This document shows positions 11,246 to 23,479 of a stretch of 64,000 nt of DNA, in pieces (positions within the stretch are counted from its first letter, which is position 1; the number at the start of each line of letters is the position of its first letter). A model generated the notes under the pieces. That model worked only from the letters and a program-made list of their open reading frames with translations. It was not told the DNA's origin and made no database searches. The DNA is from Chelydra serpentina. Lineage: Eukaryota; Chordata; Testudines; Chelydridae. The DNA lies in assembly GCA_037349315.1 (NCBI GenBank), contig JBAIAC010000001.1, forward strand, positions 6,676,001 through 6,740,000, in the 5' to 3' direction. A program made the translations under genes and the position numbers.

Positions 11246-12674
11246 TCAACTACACAGCAGCCAAGCCGTCAAGGGCAGTGACTCCAGCAGGTGTGCAGCA
11301 GGTTGCTGTGGTTCTGGGACAGCAGATCTGGCCGGAGGTATTTGCAGCGGAGTGGCTGCCAAGAGACTCAGCAGCATGGCGAACCAGTGTTGATGATGGC
11401 ACACCCGTGCAATGGGGGAACGGCGGTTGAGGAAAAGGCGGTAGGATAGTCGACTAACTGGGGCATCACTCTTGGGCACACTCTTAAAACGATCGCTTCT
11501 GGCCCCCTGGGTGTCTGGCTGCCCCAGGCTGGGCTGGCGAGCAGGAAGAAGAAGAGCGACAACTACTAAAACTAGCATCCCTTCTCCTTGTAGGTCCCTG
11601 ACAAGGCTGCCAGGATCTTGGCAGCAGCAGTGGTTGGAAGGGCTTCCTGGCAGATTACAGCGTGTGAATGCCCAACGAGCGAAGGTACCACCTTCAGGTA
11701 CCACCAAAGACCAGGAGCGAGTGAAGGGACTGGACCCGCCGCCGAAGGGCCGTGCCGATCAGCTGGAGCGCGCCGCCAGGTGAGTACAAGGGGAAGCGCC
11801 TTTTTTTAGCTCTGCTCCCCCTGTACTTTAAACCTGGCTACCCCACTGGTACCGGATCCGGTGCTGGTGGGGTTGCCACCGGATGTTCCGCCGCAGCCAC
11901 CAAGCAGTGCTGTGAAGGAGGCATCGTCACAACCGATACTCCCCACGCACTCCAATAAGGCCACTGAACTGGCCACTGGTCGTGATGCCATTGCGGTGCC
12001 ACAGATGAGGGAGCGGGCCCCGGTGCCCAATCACGCCAACGAGACCTTGGCGATCAGTTGAACTGGCCCTTTGTACCGGAGGAACCGTCTTCCGGCGACC
12101 AGGGAGGAGTCGTCAATGTCTACATTTGTTTGCTGGTCGTGGCTACCAGTGATCGTTGCCCAGGCGTAACTGAAAGGTAACTGTAGCGTGGAGAGTGGTA
12201 TCCACTGCCGGGGAGACCGATACCGGGAACATTCCCACCATGTCGGTGACCGTGACCAATGCCTAAAGGACAACCATCAAGAAAGTGAGTGGTGCCGGGA
12301 ATAGAAAGGGGAGCGTCGACCCCATGCTGAAGAGTAGTGCCGAGAGGATCTGGAAGCTTGCCTGGGCGATTGGCGACGTGATTAGGATCTGCCCAGGGAT
12401 TCCTGACGCAGCAGCGAAGAGCAATGCCTTCTGTCCGGCGATCAAGCGTTGTTTCCCTATCCCCTGAGGGGTCTTAACGGCGGGCTTGCCCTCTTGGGGA
12501 GCCTTTGCCGGGTCCTGCGGCACTGGGGTCATCATTGAAGCAAGTGGAGACCTGTGCTCTCTTTGCACTGAGGGAGCCTGGGATGACAAAGGTGCATGCA
12601 GGAGTGTGGGTACCATACCCCATCCCAGGAATCGGTGATGGACCTTTATGGGCACCCCAACCGGGGAGGCACGA

Positions 12675-13102
12675 TCACGTGGCCCCAGAGCAGTTTGGTG
12701 GGCAGGCTTGGGTCCCTTGGTAGATGACCCCTGGGCCTTCTTGCTCAGTGCCAAGGAGTGCTTCTTGGCATTCTTCTTCAGCACAGATGATGGGGAACGG
12801 TGCCGGGAGGAGCCAGCACAACCTGCCTGGACAGCTCGAGGTACTTGGCGCAACCTGCCTGGACAGATCGGAAGCCAGGTGGAGGGCAGACTCCATCAGT
12901 AGAGCCCTGAGGCAAATGTCCCGCTCCTTCTGGGTGCGGGGCCGAAGGCTTTTGCAGAACTGGCACCACCCCTTAATGTGTGACTCCCCAGGCACTTAAG
13001 GCAGCTGCCGTAGGTGTCACTCACAGGCAAACGCCTGCTGCAGTGCGAGCAGGGCTTAAACCTGGGAGACTGGGGCATGCCCTGCCTGGGGCAAAATCCC
13101 AC
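12675..13102 (-). pseudogene. DIRS gag-like fragment, copy 1
   Basis: Two overlapping frames carry a Cys-rich head (FKPCSHCSRRLPVSDTYGSC, then a CLKCLG motif) followed by a region with a KERDICLRALLMESAL stretch. This resembles the CxxC-type start of DIRS ORF1 proteins, and copy 2 at 17389-17667 has the same layout. The frames are broken. Confidence 0.6.
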
Positions 13103-13465
13103 TGGGACCCTAATTACTAACTAACACACACTTAACAAGTACTTAATAACTACTTAGCACTAGCAAAAGTGAACTATGTACAACGGCCTTAAGGCACGAA
13201 GTTCAGAATGGTAGACAAGACTAGCTCTTGCTAAAAAAAAAAAAAAAAAGGACTCCAACTGACCACTACTGCCGGTAAGAAGGAACTGAGAGGGCATAGG
13301 GCCAGCGGCGCCTGATATACCGCGCTCATGCAGCAGTACTCTAAAGGGCGCCACTGCCGGCTCTCTGTGTACTGCTAAGGCAAAAATCTCCAAGGGCCAC
13401 GCATGTGGACGCGCGCACACCTAGAATGGAATCCTTATGAGCAAGCACTCAAGGAAGAACTAATT

Positions 13466-13969
13466 TTCTGTAACTAAGGACTTCTGTAAATAAAGGACAC
13501 AATACCTAGTGGTATTGGAAAGTGATAGTGACAATTACCACAACCAGAGCCTCAGAAGGCAAAGAAAAGGAAAAAAAAAAAAAAAAAAAAAAAAGCCCAA
13601 ATCCTTTGGCTACAGAAGTTCTCCCTGTCTCACAATGGGAGCTCAGGACCCAAGAATGAGAATCCTGTTTGTATAGCATCTCTGAAGAACATCACTGTGG
13701 ACAAACTTCATGCTTGTATTGGACTTTAAATCAATGAGCTGGCAGCTCATTTTCAAAGTGCCTCTTAGAGCAGCCCTGAAATAAGCCTTATGTCCCACAT
13801 CTCAGCCAACAGTAAGGCACTACATTTAAATAAACATTGGGCAAAGAAAGCCCCCGAAATAAGCATCTGCTGAAGCTGAATACTCAGACACTTTAATCAT
13901 TTTAGCTACACAGCTGTTCAGAGCTTTTCATTACCAGTTTTTAATGTACTGTATAAAAAGAATACTAAC
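13466..13969. other. PSME4 intron with poly-A run
   Basis: Nothing coding was recognised between the DIRS end and the exon at 13970. An A-run of about 24 bases lies at 13571-13594. Confidence 0.5.
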
Positions 13970-14092
13970 CATCATGGCTGTGATCCACATTACTGCATGT
14001 CCTATATCATAAGCATTTGTTAAGAATCTTGGAACTAAAACTTGACCGCTTCCCACTGGAAGATTCAAACTTCTCAAAATCCTTGTAAATAT
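13970..14092 (-). CDS. PSME4: PSME4 exon ([15 protein letters not shown] ... ITAMM)
   Basis: This 123-nt, 41-codon exon is in phase 0 at both ends. It encodes [15 protein letters not shown], the [15 protein letters not shown] block and ends WITAMM. The acceptor is tttaacag and the donor gttagt. It differs from recalled human PSME4 at only about two positions. Confidence 0.97.
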
Positions 14093-14790
14093 CTGTTAAA
14101 AAAGTTAATATTATTACTTAATATTTTATATAAGAAGTTTCTGTACAATACTTGTAATGGGGCAACGGTTCCTGCATAGTTGTTATTAATTTGCTAGAAT
14201 AAACATCTGAGTAACAAAACATCACATATGCATTTAGTCATTGGCTACTCGTAGGTAATGCAGGTTCCATTCTTAGCAGTGGGCATAACAGATACAATTT
14301 TAGGTCCCAGCATGAAGGGGTTACTCTGAGACAAACAGTTTTCACATAAAGCTGAAATACATTTAAATGCATGATTGTAGGAAAACTACCATGATACTAA
14401 ACACCCAGCAGTCTGAGATTCAAACTGCTGGTACTGGAAAACTAAAATCAGGTTAAAAATTATGCAATAGTTTGGTTATTGCTACAATTTGAACTTCTAC
14501 CTAGTATACCAAAGGATTTATGCGTACTGTAAACAAGAATGTTTTCCAAGAATTGCTATGGGGCACTCCACCTGCAACTTCTTTTCAGTTAGAAAAGGTA
14601 CGATAGACAAGGAGTTATTTCTGTTGATGTTACAAGTTTGAGAGGGAAAATGGGTGCCAGCAGCTTCTTCCATGCACCTATAGATTGTGGTGATGGAAGG
14701 AAAGTTAGTTTTTAGTGTCCTATCCCCACATACTTGTTCTGAACCAGAAGCATGAGGACAGGGCATAAAGGTGCTACAGCTAATAATGGA
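14093..14790. other. PSME4 intron, no recognised feature
   Basis: AT-rich sequence without recognisable exon or repeat up to the low-coordinate end of the second DIRS element. Confidence 0.45.
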
Positions 14791-15601
14791 GATTTAAACC
14801 ATATCAACATGTTTGGGGATCTTGGATAAGGCAAAATAGAGAAATGGGAGAGCAATACAAAAGAACATGAGAGAGAGTATAGCAGTCCACAATACAGCAG
14901 CAAATCCAGCAGGAAAGGCGTTGCGAAGAGAGCACTCGGCCTTAATAACGGTTGGCAATGGCGATGAAAAGGAAGGAGAAAGCACGGAAACTGCAGGTGT
15001 GCTGAAGGTAGAATGCCAGCACCATATGTATGTCCAGGGAATGAATCACACGGTGTCTGGAGGAGGTATGTAGTTTGGGGTAGAAGTGTATGCATTGATT
15101 GAGGTGAAATGGGGATGTCACTTTAGGGAGGAATTTGTGGTGGAGGCAGAGGGAGACATTATCCTTGTGCAAGACAGTGAAGGGAGGGCTCGCCATCGTG
15201 GCCATCAGTTTGCTGACGCATAGTGCAGAGGTAATGGCCACCAAGAAGATCACCTTCATGAAGAGGTGGGCAGGGAGCAAGGGGTGAGAGGTTCCAAGGG
15301 CAGCTTAGTGAGGGTGGAGAGGACCAAGTTGAGGTCCCAGGTAGGGGTCTGCTTGCGGGTCGAGGAAAAGACATTGAGAAGGCCACGGAGGAAGCAGACA
15401 GTAGTCGGGTGAATGAAGACGGAAAATCCATCCACCATGGGGGAGAAAGGCACTGAGTTCCGCCAGGTGTACATGAATGGAGAAGTGGGCGAGACCGGAG
15501 TACCAGAGGTGGAGGCGGTAGACCAGGACAACAGGTGTGGAGATAGGATCCAGGGAATAGCCATGGTCACAAATCCAAATGGTGAAGTAGCACCATTTCA
15601 C
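14790..15601 (-). pseudogene. DIRS tyrosine recombinase remnant, copy 2
   Basis: Several frames together give the core (TPTWDLNLVLSTL), a KVIFLVAITSA block, a HHKFLPKVTSPFHLNQ block and, in shifted frames, a VLAFYL-type tail. At the position where copy 1 reads ARRVSK this copy reads ALCVSK, so the first catalytic arginine appears lost. Inactive. Confidence 0.7.
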
Positions 15602-15958
15602 CTGATAGCAAACTCTAGTGGGCAGTTACCTACTGTGTGTAAGGATGTCGTGGATGGAAGCAGCGCAAAACATGCTGCATCTATCCATGAGCTCCATCCA
15701 AATACCAGCCTGTGAGGTGAAGAGGGCTGGGGCGTCGGATGTGGCCATGGGTTGCGTCAGGAGTTTGGGAAGGTGAATTGGGGAGCGGATGGAGAGGAGA
15801 AGGAAAACTGTAAAGCAATATTGGCGAAGCCAAGCAGGGGCCACAAGGACGACGGTCACCTGATCTCATTGTAATTGGCGTAGGACTTGTGGAAACAGGG
15901 GAATGGGCGGGAAGGCACAGTGGAGTTCGGTGGTCCAAGGAAGGAGAAGGGCATTGCC

Positions 15959-16775
15959 CTAAGATCCCAGGCCGAGGGCTCCCCTGGAATAGAGGAGAGG
16001 AAGTTTGAGATTGTCTGCTGTGGCGAAGAAATCCCAGCGGAGTGTGTGGTCATGGAATTCCCACTCGTAGTTGGCATGGAAGGAGAGACTGAGGGTGTCC
16101 ACAAGAGAGTTGCTCGTGCCAGGAAGATGCACAGCATGGAGAGTGATGTCGTGTTTGAGGCACCAATTCCAGAGGAGGATGGCCTTCATATAGTGGGAGG
16201 GGGATGTGCCCCGCCCTCCTTGTTTTCATAGACAACCGTTGCATGTTGTCGGAGAGCAGTTGGACATGGCAGGAGCGGAGGAGTGGCAATAGCATTCAGC
16301 AGGCTAAGTGAATGGCGCGAAGTTCAAGAACGCTGAAGGCTCTGGCCATGTGTCCGTCCACATGCGTGCCCCAGCTTGCCAGGGAGGCGTCGGTAGTGTA
16401 TGGCACCAGAGGCATAAATGGGATGCCCGCCAGGATGGAGGATGGGTTGTACCACCAAATGGGTTGCACCACCAAATTGAGGAAGGTTGAGGGCAGTGAC
16501 CATATGGGGAAGGAGGGCATGATCAATGGGAGGCGAGACAGAGGAAGGAATGAGCACTTCACCAGGTAATGAAAAGGCACCAGTGGGGACCTGCGGGGCC
16601 AGTGGAGTGGGAGTGTCTGAAGGACCATTGTAAACGGTGGTAGTGAATGGAGAGGGCTGACAGAGCATACGATGTTGGTATGGGTCCCAAGTGGCCCAAT
16701 AGGGTCAGGCGTAGGGGTCACTAGGAATCGATGGTCCCCTTGGTTAGGCGAACCACAGGTTGGCAAACCTCCCAT
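15959..16775 (-). pseudogene. DIRS RT/RNase H remnant, copy 2
   Basis: The frame at 16296-16775 contains TDASLASWGTHVDGH and LELRAIHLAC. The frame at 15959-16189 contains WCLKHDITLHAVHLPGTSN, a DTLSLSF block and FATADNLKLPLLYSR. These fit the RNase H and adjoining region of DIRS-type polyproteins. Catalytic RT motifs were not found. Confidence 0.65.
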
Positions 16776-17388
16776 AAAGTTGGCTGGTAGGCCTTCCCTC
16801 GGGGATCCGGGCTGTAAGAACAGGCCAGCGAGAAGGTGGGGTTCGTGTCAGAGGACCAGAATGATTTGGAGGATGGGTCTGGTAGCAGTGGAGCCGTCGG
16901 TACCAATGGGACCGGTGGAGCAGCGGGAGGCATTGGAGGATGGTCCATCAACAGGAGAGGCTCCTCAATCAAGGATGGAGGACCAAGGGCTGCAAGCAGT
17001 GCAGGCCACAGTGGGGACAGCAGCCTCAGCTAAGCTGTAGGTATCAGCAGGGACAGGCACCACAGGGTGCACGGAACAGGACAAATGACACAAGATGGTC
17101 CCAGCGGTGTGGACAGCGGAGGAGGCAAAGGCAGCGGAACTGTCACCAAGGCCGAGGTCAGTGCCATCGGAGAACGGTGCCGGGACTTATGCTCTGAATG
17201 TGACTTTTTGGAAGAGGGGGCTCGATTGTCGGCGTGTGACTCTCACCTGACCTGACGTGGCTTAGGGAGGAAATGCTGCGCTTCGGGGCAATCCCCTTGT
17301 GCCCATGTGCGTGCTTCTTAAGCACACAATGCTGCTTGGGCAGATGCAGCAGCGCCACCAGTGCCGGGCAGAATGGGAGCAGGGCTGA

Positions 17389-17667
17389 TCAATAGTGGGA
17401 TAGATCTGCCAGTGCCGGATCCGGTGGCACAGAAGGGCGCATTGCCTCCTCCATAAGGAATTTATGGAGGTGAAGTTCACAAGCTTCCCGAGTTTGGGAT
17501 GGTAACAAGCGGAAAATAGAGCAATGCACAGTGACGTGAGCCTCGCTGAGGTAGTAGAGGCAGAATTGATGCTTATCACTCACAGAGAACAAGGGAAGGC
17601 AAGAAGTGCAGTACTTAAACCTGGTTTGTCGGAGCATAGTCCCCTGGCTGGGGAAGGTTTCCGCCAA
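17389..17667 (-). pseudogene. DIRS gag-like fragment, copy 2
   Basis: A Cys-containing head (RFKYCTSCLPLFSVSDKHQF, then CLYYLSEAH) is followed by an arginine- and leucine-rich stretch ending LLMEEAM-like (here FLMEEAM), parallel to copy 1. The 17158-17358 frame continues in the same family. Confidence 0.6.
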
Positions 17668-18182
17668 GGGGGAAATTAATTAATTTAATTAATTAATCAC
17701 ACTAACTAAAAACTTACTAAGGACGGGGAAACTAGAACAGACAACTACACTAAGAATGAACTATATAGGAAACAAAGGAAAAATACAGTACTCAAAGCAA
17801 GCTGAGAGCACCGAAGAACAGGGGTTCCGACTCTGGCCATGTGGCGATAAGAGGGAACTGGAGCAGCGTCGACCCACACGGCTTCTTAAAGCCTCGGATG
17901 CGCCACGCGGTTGACACACATGCGGGTCAACAGACGCTACTATGAGCAGTTCCGGCTCTGGTGCATGGCGCGAGTGCGCACCCGTGACTGCAATCTACAT
18001 AGGGACCATCACTCGAAGAAGAACAAGTATTTATATTACAAGAGAAATTGGATTTAATCTTTTCATAAGAGACCAAATTTCAGCAATAAAGCACCCAAAT
18101 TATTAAGGAAACTGATGAAGTTAATATTTACTCTCGATGAAGGATTCAAAATTTAAGTGATGATCATTTAGAAGTCAGGAGA

Positions 18183-18575
18183 CTAAGAACACAAGAACGG
18201 CCATACTGGGTCAGACCAAAGGTCCATCTAGCCCAGTATCCTGTCTTCTGACAGTGGCCAATACCAGGTGCCCCAGAGGGAATGAACAGAACAAGTGATC
18301 ATCAAGTGATCCATCCCCTGTCGCCCATTCCCCAGTTTCTAGCAAGCGGAGGTTAGGGACACCATCCCTGCCCATCCTGGCTAATAGCCATTGATGGACC
18401 TATCCTCTATGAACGTATCTAGTTCCTTTTTGAACCCTGTTATAGTCTTGGCCTTCACAACATCCTCTGGCAAGGAGTTCCACAAGTTTAGTGCGTTGTG
18501 TGAAAAATACTTCCTTTTGTTTGTTTCAAACCTTCTCCCTATTAATTTCATTTGGTGACCCCTAGCTCTTGTGTT
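18183..18575. repeat. LINE-derived interspersed repeat fragment (CR1/L3-like)
   Basis: The block from aacacaagaacggccatact to cttgtgttatgaga is a high-copy sauropsid repeat I recognise by sequence (ccatcctggctaatagccat, ttccttttgtttgtttcaaa). It is probably from the 3' part of a CR1/L3-type LINE. Orientation and exact family are not established. Confidence 0.5.
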
Positions 18576-19476
18576 ATGAGACTAGTAGCTCTCCGGAGAT
18601 TTATTTTTTATGTTTAATATCCAGTGAAAAAAGTTGTTTGAATTCCCTAAAATAACTGAAGCGAGAAGTATCAGAATCACACAATTTCATTTGTTTTCTC
18701 AGTAAAAAGGGACAGGTGGCTATATGAGCCAGCAGTTTAAGAGACATAAAAATGTTGGCCAAAATAGTCTCTTTCCAACTTTTTGGTATTCTTACAACTT
18801 ACACTTAGCCTCAAAAAGGCATTAATATGGTCCTTCTCAGTACCAATATGCAATTGGACTATTTCCAAGGAAGCTGGCCTGAATTCTGTAGTGTTCCTAC
18901 ATTGAGACAACAAAGAAAAGCACATATTCCACTATATCTTTATTAACTCAAATTTGGAATAGTCTGAAACAAAAATAACTTTGGACTTTTGAAAATGTGC
19001 ATGCTACCTCAAAATCTGATCCAAGTTGGCAAAAGCTGGTTTATACCAGAAGATTTTAATATATTAAAATTCTATGAACAGCTTGAAATCAAAAGTCAGA
19101 GATTCAACGCGTATGTGCTGTGCATCAATTAATTCAAAAGGGGTTCCATACATGGTCTCATTCTTGCAAGTAAGTGGGATTACTTGTGCATTTAAAGTTA
19201 TTCACACGCATAATTGTTTACAAAAGGATGGTGTAATACAGTAATACCCTTTTGAGTCAACTGATGAAGACTGCCAGCTCCCAAAGCTATACACAGAGAG
19301 TTAATTCAGGTTTTCAGCTGCACGTACCTAGCTTGAAAATATGGTTATACGAGGCCAAAACAGAGACTACAGAGAATATTTATGTTTGGTACTGCCTACA
19401 CTGAAATACATCTTCAGTGTTAGTGTAATATTGTTGTAGGGTAAACAATATCACTTGTAAAAATAATAGATATTAC
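18576..19476. other. PSME4 intron, no recognised feature
   Basis: No exon or classifiable repeat was recognised. Confidence 0.45.
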
Positions 19477-19551
19477 CTTTGGTACATATGGATCCCAGTC
19501 TATGTACCCTATGTTGTCAGTGGCCAAGCGGGCAAAAAGGTTTACTAGATG
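19477..19551 (-). CDS. PSME4: PSME4 exon ([15 protein letters not shown] ... PYVPK)
   Basis: This 75-nt, 25-codon exon is in phase 0 at both ends. It encodes [19 protein letters not shown] and ends DPYVPK before gtaata. The first residue is His where recalled human PSME4 has Gln. The acceptor is cccacag. Confidence 0.97.
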
Positions 19552-20241
19552 CTGTGGGAGAGAGAGAGAAAAAAAACAGGTCAGTATTTCATAGCATACA
19601 TTTCTAACAGAAGAACTCTAGGGCCATTTCATCAGTGGCCACAGAGGCAAAATATCAGTTCACCTCAGCAAGAGAGATTTTAAGATCACATTCACCAATG
19701 TCACACAGAGCATAAATAAGCAGTTAAAAAGGCTAATGTAAATATCTGAGAAATCATTACACTTCCTGCGCTGAGATCCCCTACTCACTTGTTACTTCTT
19801 TTAATATTCATGACTAAAATACAAACAAAAACTCCGCCCCTATTTCTCTTTCATATTAGGGATACTGGACTATGGGATGCTGTTATATTGGTGGGATTTC
19901 ATAGAACTATAAACTATATCACAATAGCCCTTTGCATCCCCATAAGGATTGACTGGTAGCATTTTCCAGACTAACATTCCAAAGGTTAAAAAGGAAAGCT
20001 GCATGAGAGAGCAATTATAAACTGCCCAACAAGCAAAACTGCTGGCTTGTTTACTCAATCAGCAACAGCTTGTTGGAAGTCATAAAATTACCACCTCTTT
20101 CCCCCACATTAGAGAAAGGGGAGGAAAAATGGAACTTTATGTGACAGTGTTCAAGTTAAATATTTCAGGTCTATTTACAAGCACATTTCAGCTCTATTTA
20201 TATACTGCTACTCTACAGGATTAGGAAAAGTAAATACTCAC

Positions 20242-20305
20242 CCCCTCCCATTGTGGAAGATTCTGAACTGAAAACCAAAGGCCTATAAATTCATCAAACC
20301 AAAGC
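20242..20305 (-). CDS. PSME4: PSME4 exon ([15 protein letters not shown] ... QWEG)
   Basis: This 64-nt exon has one leading base completing a Lys codon from the 29707-29856 exon and 21 codons ending QWEG. It encodes [20 protein letters not shown]. The acceptor is tgcag and the donor gtgagt. Confidence 0.97.
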
Positions 20306-20944
20306 CTGCAAGAAAATGAAATCAAGCCAGTCATTTCAGCACTGCACCAACCTCTCCTCCATCATCCAGCACACATTTCATCTCCACTCTACTAGGCAGT
20401 TTCAATCACCTTTTCTCCTGGTCTCATTTTCACTAATCCAAGTATTTTCCCCCACCCCGACTGGCTATGGTCACTGTCCTACCACTAGTTCTTTCATCCC
20501 TACCTCTGAGCCAAAGCTTCAGTTCTTGGCGTTCTTTCCTGCTCCCTCTCCTACCACCTCATCATTTCTGGCCAACTTTTAAATGCAAAGTTTAGTAAAA
20601 GTTTTATGTTAATAATTTACATCTGTATTTCACTTACTTCTACCTACCTCAGTCTCACCAATTGCTTGTTCTGCCTTAATTTTCATCTCAACTGGCACGC
20701 TCACTAGTAAGAACATATCGTACCTAGTTTGCACCACCCTCCTACTCTAGTGTCTAACATTTGTCCCTATTGTCCAAGACCTATGACAGGCATCAGACTT
20801 GATCCCAAATTCTTTCAGAGCTTGGGAAACAAGCTTCACCATTCCTCCACCTTAACTCTTATTTATTCCTTCATTTTACTGAAACCTTTATAATACTCTC
20901 TTTTAAGTTCTCCACAAGCCCAATTAAATTGTAAGTATTTAAAT
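20306..20944. other. PSME4 intron, no recognised feature
   Basis: A pyrimidine-rich stretch (about 20340-20580) keeps a plus-strand frame open but has no recognisable motif. Confidence 0.45.
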
Positions 20945-21686
20945 TAGCAGGGCTGATGAAAAACATCCCAGGGTATTTAAGGAACTAGCTGAAGCAATCT
21001 CGAAACTGTTAGACATTATTTTAGGGAGATGAGGTCCCAGAGGACTGGAGAAGTGCAAACATACTGCTTATCTTTAAAAGGGGGGGAAAGGAGGAGCTGG
21101 GGAATTAGAGACCAGTCAATCTAATCTCAGTACCTGGAAACATACTGGAACAAATTATCAATCAATTTGTAAGCACCTACAGGATAAGAGAGTGATAAGT
21201 AATAGTCAACATGGATTTGTCAAGAACAAGAACTTTCCTTCTTTGACAGGGTTACTGGCCCTAGTGGATAGGGGGAAGCAACAGATGTGATATATCTTGA
21301 TTTTAGTAAGGCTTTTGACACAGTCCCACATAACATTCTCATACACAAACTAGGGAAATATGGTCTCTAGATGAAAGTACTGTAAGATGGGTGCACAACT
21401 GGTTGAAAAACTGTATTCAAAGAGTAGTTCTCAATAGTTCAGTTCCACTGATACAGTTCAACATATCTAGTGAGGTCCTGCAGGGTCTGTCACTATTCAA
21501 TATTTTCCTTAATGACTTGGAGAATGGAATGGAGAGTATGCTTATAAAATTTTAAGAGGACATCAAGCCAGGAGGGGCTGCAAGCACTTTAGAGGACAGA
21601 ATGAGAATTCAAAATAACCTTGACGAATTAGAGAATTGGTCTGAAATCAATATGATGAAATTCAATGAAGATAAATAAAAAGTACT
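20945..21686 (+). mobile_element. CR1 LINE fragment (reverse transcriptase part)
   Basis: Translated pieces match the RT part of the CR1 ORF2 elsewhere in the window: the gatgaaaaacatcccagggt start parallels the [11 protein letters not shown] region, followed by cataacattctcatacacaa and gcagggtctgtcactattc. The copy is truncated at both ends and holds many stops and shifts. Confidence 0.85.
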
Positions 21687-22280
21687 TGTTTGCCTGGAGG
21701 CCCAGGGGGAGCCAGCTGAGGTCACTCAATAGGGTGCACTGCAAAGAATGGGGAAGACAATCCCCAAAGCTGGTGTATATTTCAATACTTAGATTTATCA
21801 AGCCAGCACTAAACAGCTTCCGTTATACCTGACCAGTTACACAGAAGTCCAAAACACAGTTCCCTTAAAGTAACCCAGCCTCAGGCCTCCATCCAGATAC
21901 CCAAGTCAAGAATGATGAAGATTTTCATTAATCTTATTCACCATATAAAAGAAAAGGTTCTACCAATTCCAAAGGATCGGACACATTACCTCCCAGGTTA
22001 ATGAATATTCCAGATCTTACCCAAATACACGCTTACAGTCAATTCTTATTAACTAAACTAACATTTATTAAAATACAAGAGACATACATACAGACATGAG
22101 TCAATCTTGAGGTTCAGATTCAGATTCATCATAGCAGTGATGAAAAGCTTTGTAGTTGCAAAGAGTTCTTTTAGAATTTAGCCCATAGGTTATAGTCCAA
22201 TGTTTATCTTCAGGGCGGTCCAGTTAGAACTGGGATCTCAGTCCTGATGACTTAGGCTTCACCTGCATGAAACCTCAAGC
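21687..22280. repeat. Unclassified, probably interspersed, sequence
   Basis: The block with ccaggttaatgaatattcca and cttattaactaaactaacat resembles sequence I associate with reptile interspersed repeats, but I cannot place it in a family. It has no ORF of note. Confidence 0.25.
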
Positions 22281-22288
22281 AGATCTGA

Positions 22289-22514
22289 GGGCAGGTCTAC
22301 ACTACGGCAGAGATCGACCTATGGGGGTTGATTTATCAATCCAGTGACTCCTGTACAACACCGCCACGAGAAGCGCAGGCAGAGTCGACGGGGGAGCGGC
22401 AGTGAAGACGCTGCAGTGAGTCAATCTAAGTACGTCGACTTCAGCTAAGCTATTCTCGTAGCTGAAGTTGCGTATCTTTGATCAATCCACACACACCCAA
22501 GTGTAGACCAGGGC
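22289..22514. mobile_element. MITE (GGTCTACAC-type ends) with TCTGA duplication
   Basis: The ends read ggcaggtctacact and, reversed, gccctggtctacact. TCTGA flanks both sides (22284-22288 and 22515-22519). Related ends occur at 2906, 35468, 52820, 57047 and 61467. Confidence 0.7.
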
Positions 22515-22639
22515 TCTGATGACAGAAGCAGGAGCCAAGGATCTTTTATACAATTTCAAGCCTTCTTTGACAGGTCGGAATCCCTTGGCTTACAATAGAT
22601 AATCAGGGCGACTTTGGGCATGTCGTCATTAGCAACGTT

Positions 22640-22835
22640 AAAGCGCTGGATGGGACAGGTCACTGGGCACCAGCATTGGGAGAGAGCTCTCCCAGCACTA
22701 CAAAAAAAAACAACCCACCTCCATGAGGGGTATAGCTACCAGCACTGGTGCACTGTCTACACTGCCACGTTACAGCACTGAAACTTGCAGCACTCAGGGG
22801 GGTGTTTTTTCACAGTGTAGACAAGGCCTTTGAAG
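22640..22835. mobile_element. Partial DNA-transposon fragment related to GTCTACAC MITEs
   Basis: The blocks actgtctacactgccacgtt and cacagtgtagacaaggcct resemble ends of the same broad group. Proper termini and target duplication were not resolved. Confidence 0.35.
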
Positions 22836-23054
22836 TAGGTCCATCACCAGTACTTAGCTACACAAATTAACATAAGACAATTGCCTATTTTTCACCATTC
22901 GCAGATGACTGGCTATACGTTTCAAAGAGAGATGACTACAGCGATATTCCATGTTTACAGTTCATTTAAATGATAGGATGTTCTTTTGATCTCTGAATTA
23001 ACAGAATATAGCATAGACAGGGACTGTTGATTACACTGTTGACCACTATCCATA

Positions 23055-23342
23055 TATATGTGGTGGCAGATGACCGAACAAGGAGTAATGGTCTCAAGTT
23101 GCAGTGGGGGAGGTCTAGGTTGGCTATTAGGAAACACTATTTCACTAAGAGGGTGGTGAAGCACTGGAATGGGTTACCTAGGGAGGTGGTGGAATCTCCA
23201 TCCTTAGAGGTTTTTAAGACCTGGCTTGACAAAGCCCTGGCTGGGATGATTTAGTTGGTGTTAGTCCTGCTTTAAACAGGGGGTTGGACTAGATGGCCTC
23301 CTGAGGTCTCTTCCAACCCTGATATTCTATGATTCTATGATA
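23055..23342 (+). mobile_element. CR1 LINE 3' end
   Basis: The fragment carries the ORF2 C-terminus ([20 protein letters not shown], then the [11 protein letters not shown] end), the 3' UTR (ggggttggactagatggcct) and the tail gatattctatgattctatga. It is 5' truncated, as is usual for CR1. Confidence 0.92.
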
Positions 23343-23479
23343 TGTAAATACACAAAAGCACAAACATTATCTCCCATACCTCTTTAAGGGTTGAATTTGA
23401 GTCATTCATCCTGCAGAATGTTTAACCCTTTCTGGTCATGCATCACAGTACTACGTTCAGAAAGGAAAAGTCAAATGCA

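Larger units (their letters stand above)
10199..13465 (-). mobile_element. Decayed DIRS-like tyrosine-recombinase retroelement, copy 1
   Basis: On the minus strand the order is a terminal region (about 13465-13300), Cys-rich gag-like reading frames (13102-12675), a low-complexity gag-like stretch (12853-12263) and a tyrosine-recombinase region (about 11245-10200). The last contains SLSSVKVYLAAISAFH, then RRVSKIR in a shifted frame, then LAFYIVKTKLFRKSTQ and a QRISYWI motif near the end, which are DIRS hallmarks. I cannot find the reverse transcriptase, so an internal deletion is likely. Frames are broken at many points. A SINE (10417-10602) sits inside the recombinase region. The element lies in the same orientation as PSME4. 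Confidence 0.8.
14790..18026 (-). mobile_element. Decayed DIRS-like retroelement, copy 2
   Basis: On the minus strand the order is a 5' terminal region (18026 to about 17800, starting near acttgttcttcttcgagtga), a gag-like frame (17667-17158), a Pro-rich frame (16972-16721), an RT/RNase H part (16775-15959) and a tyrosine recombinase (15601 to about 14790). Diagnostic pieces are TDASLASWGTHVDGH, a CLKHDITLHAVHLPG block with FATADN, and a TPTWDLNLVLSTL block. Most of the reverse transcriptase before TDASL is missing. The terminal region shares its ttcttcnnngagtg start with copy 1. All frames are broken. Confidence 0.82.

Noticed and set aside
10769..13000. Plus-strand ORFs across the first DIRS element
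   Set aside because: Antisense shadows with no recognisable motif; the minus-strand readings fit DIRS proteins.
15413..17255. Plus-strand ORFs across the second DIRS element
   Set aside because: They are antisense shadows of the minus-strand DIRS frames and match nothing.
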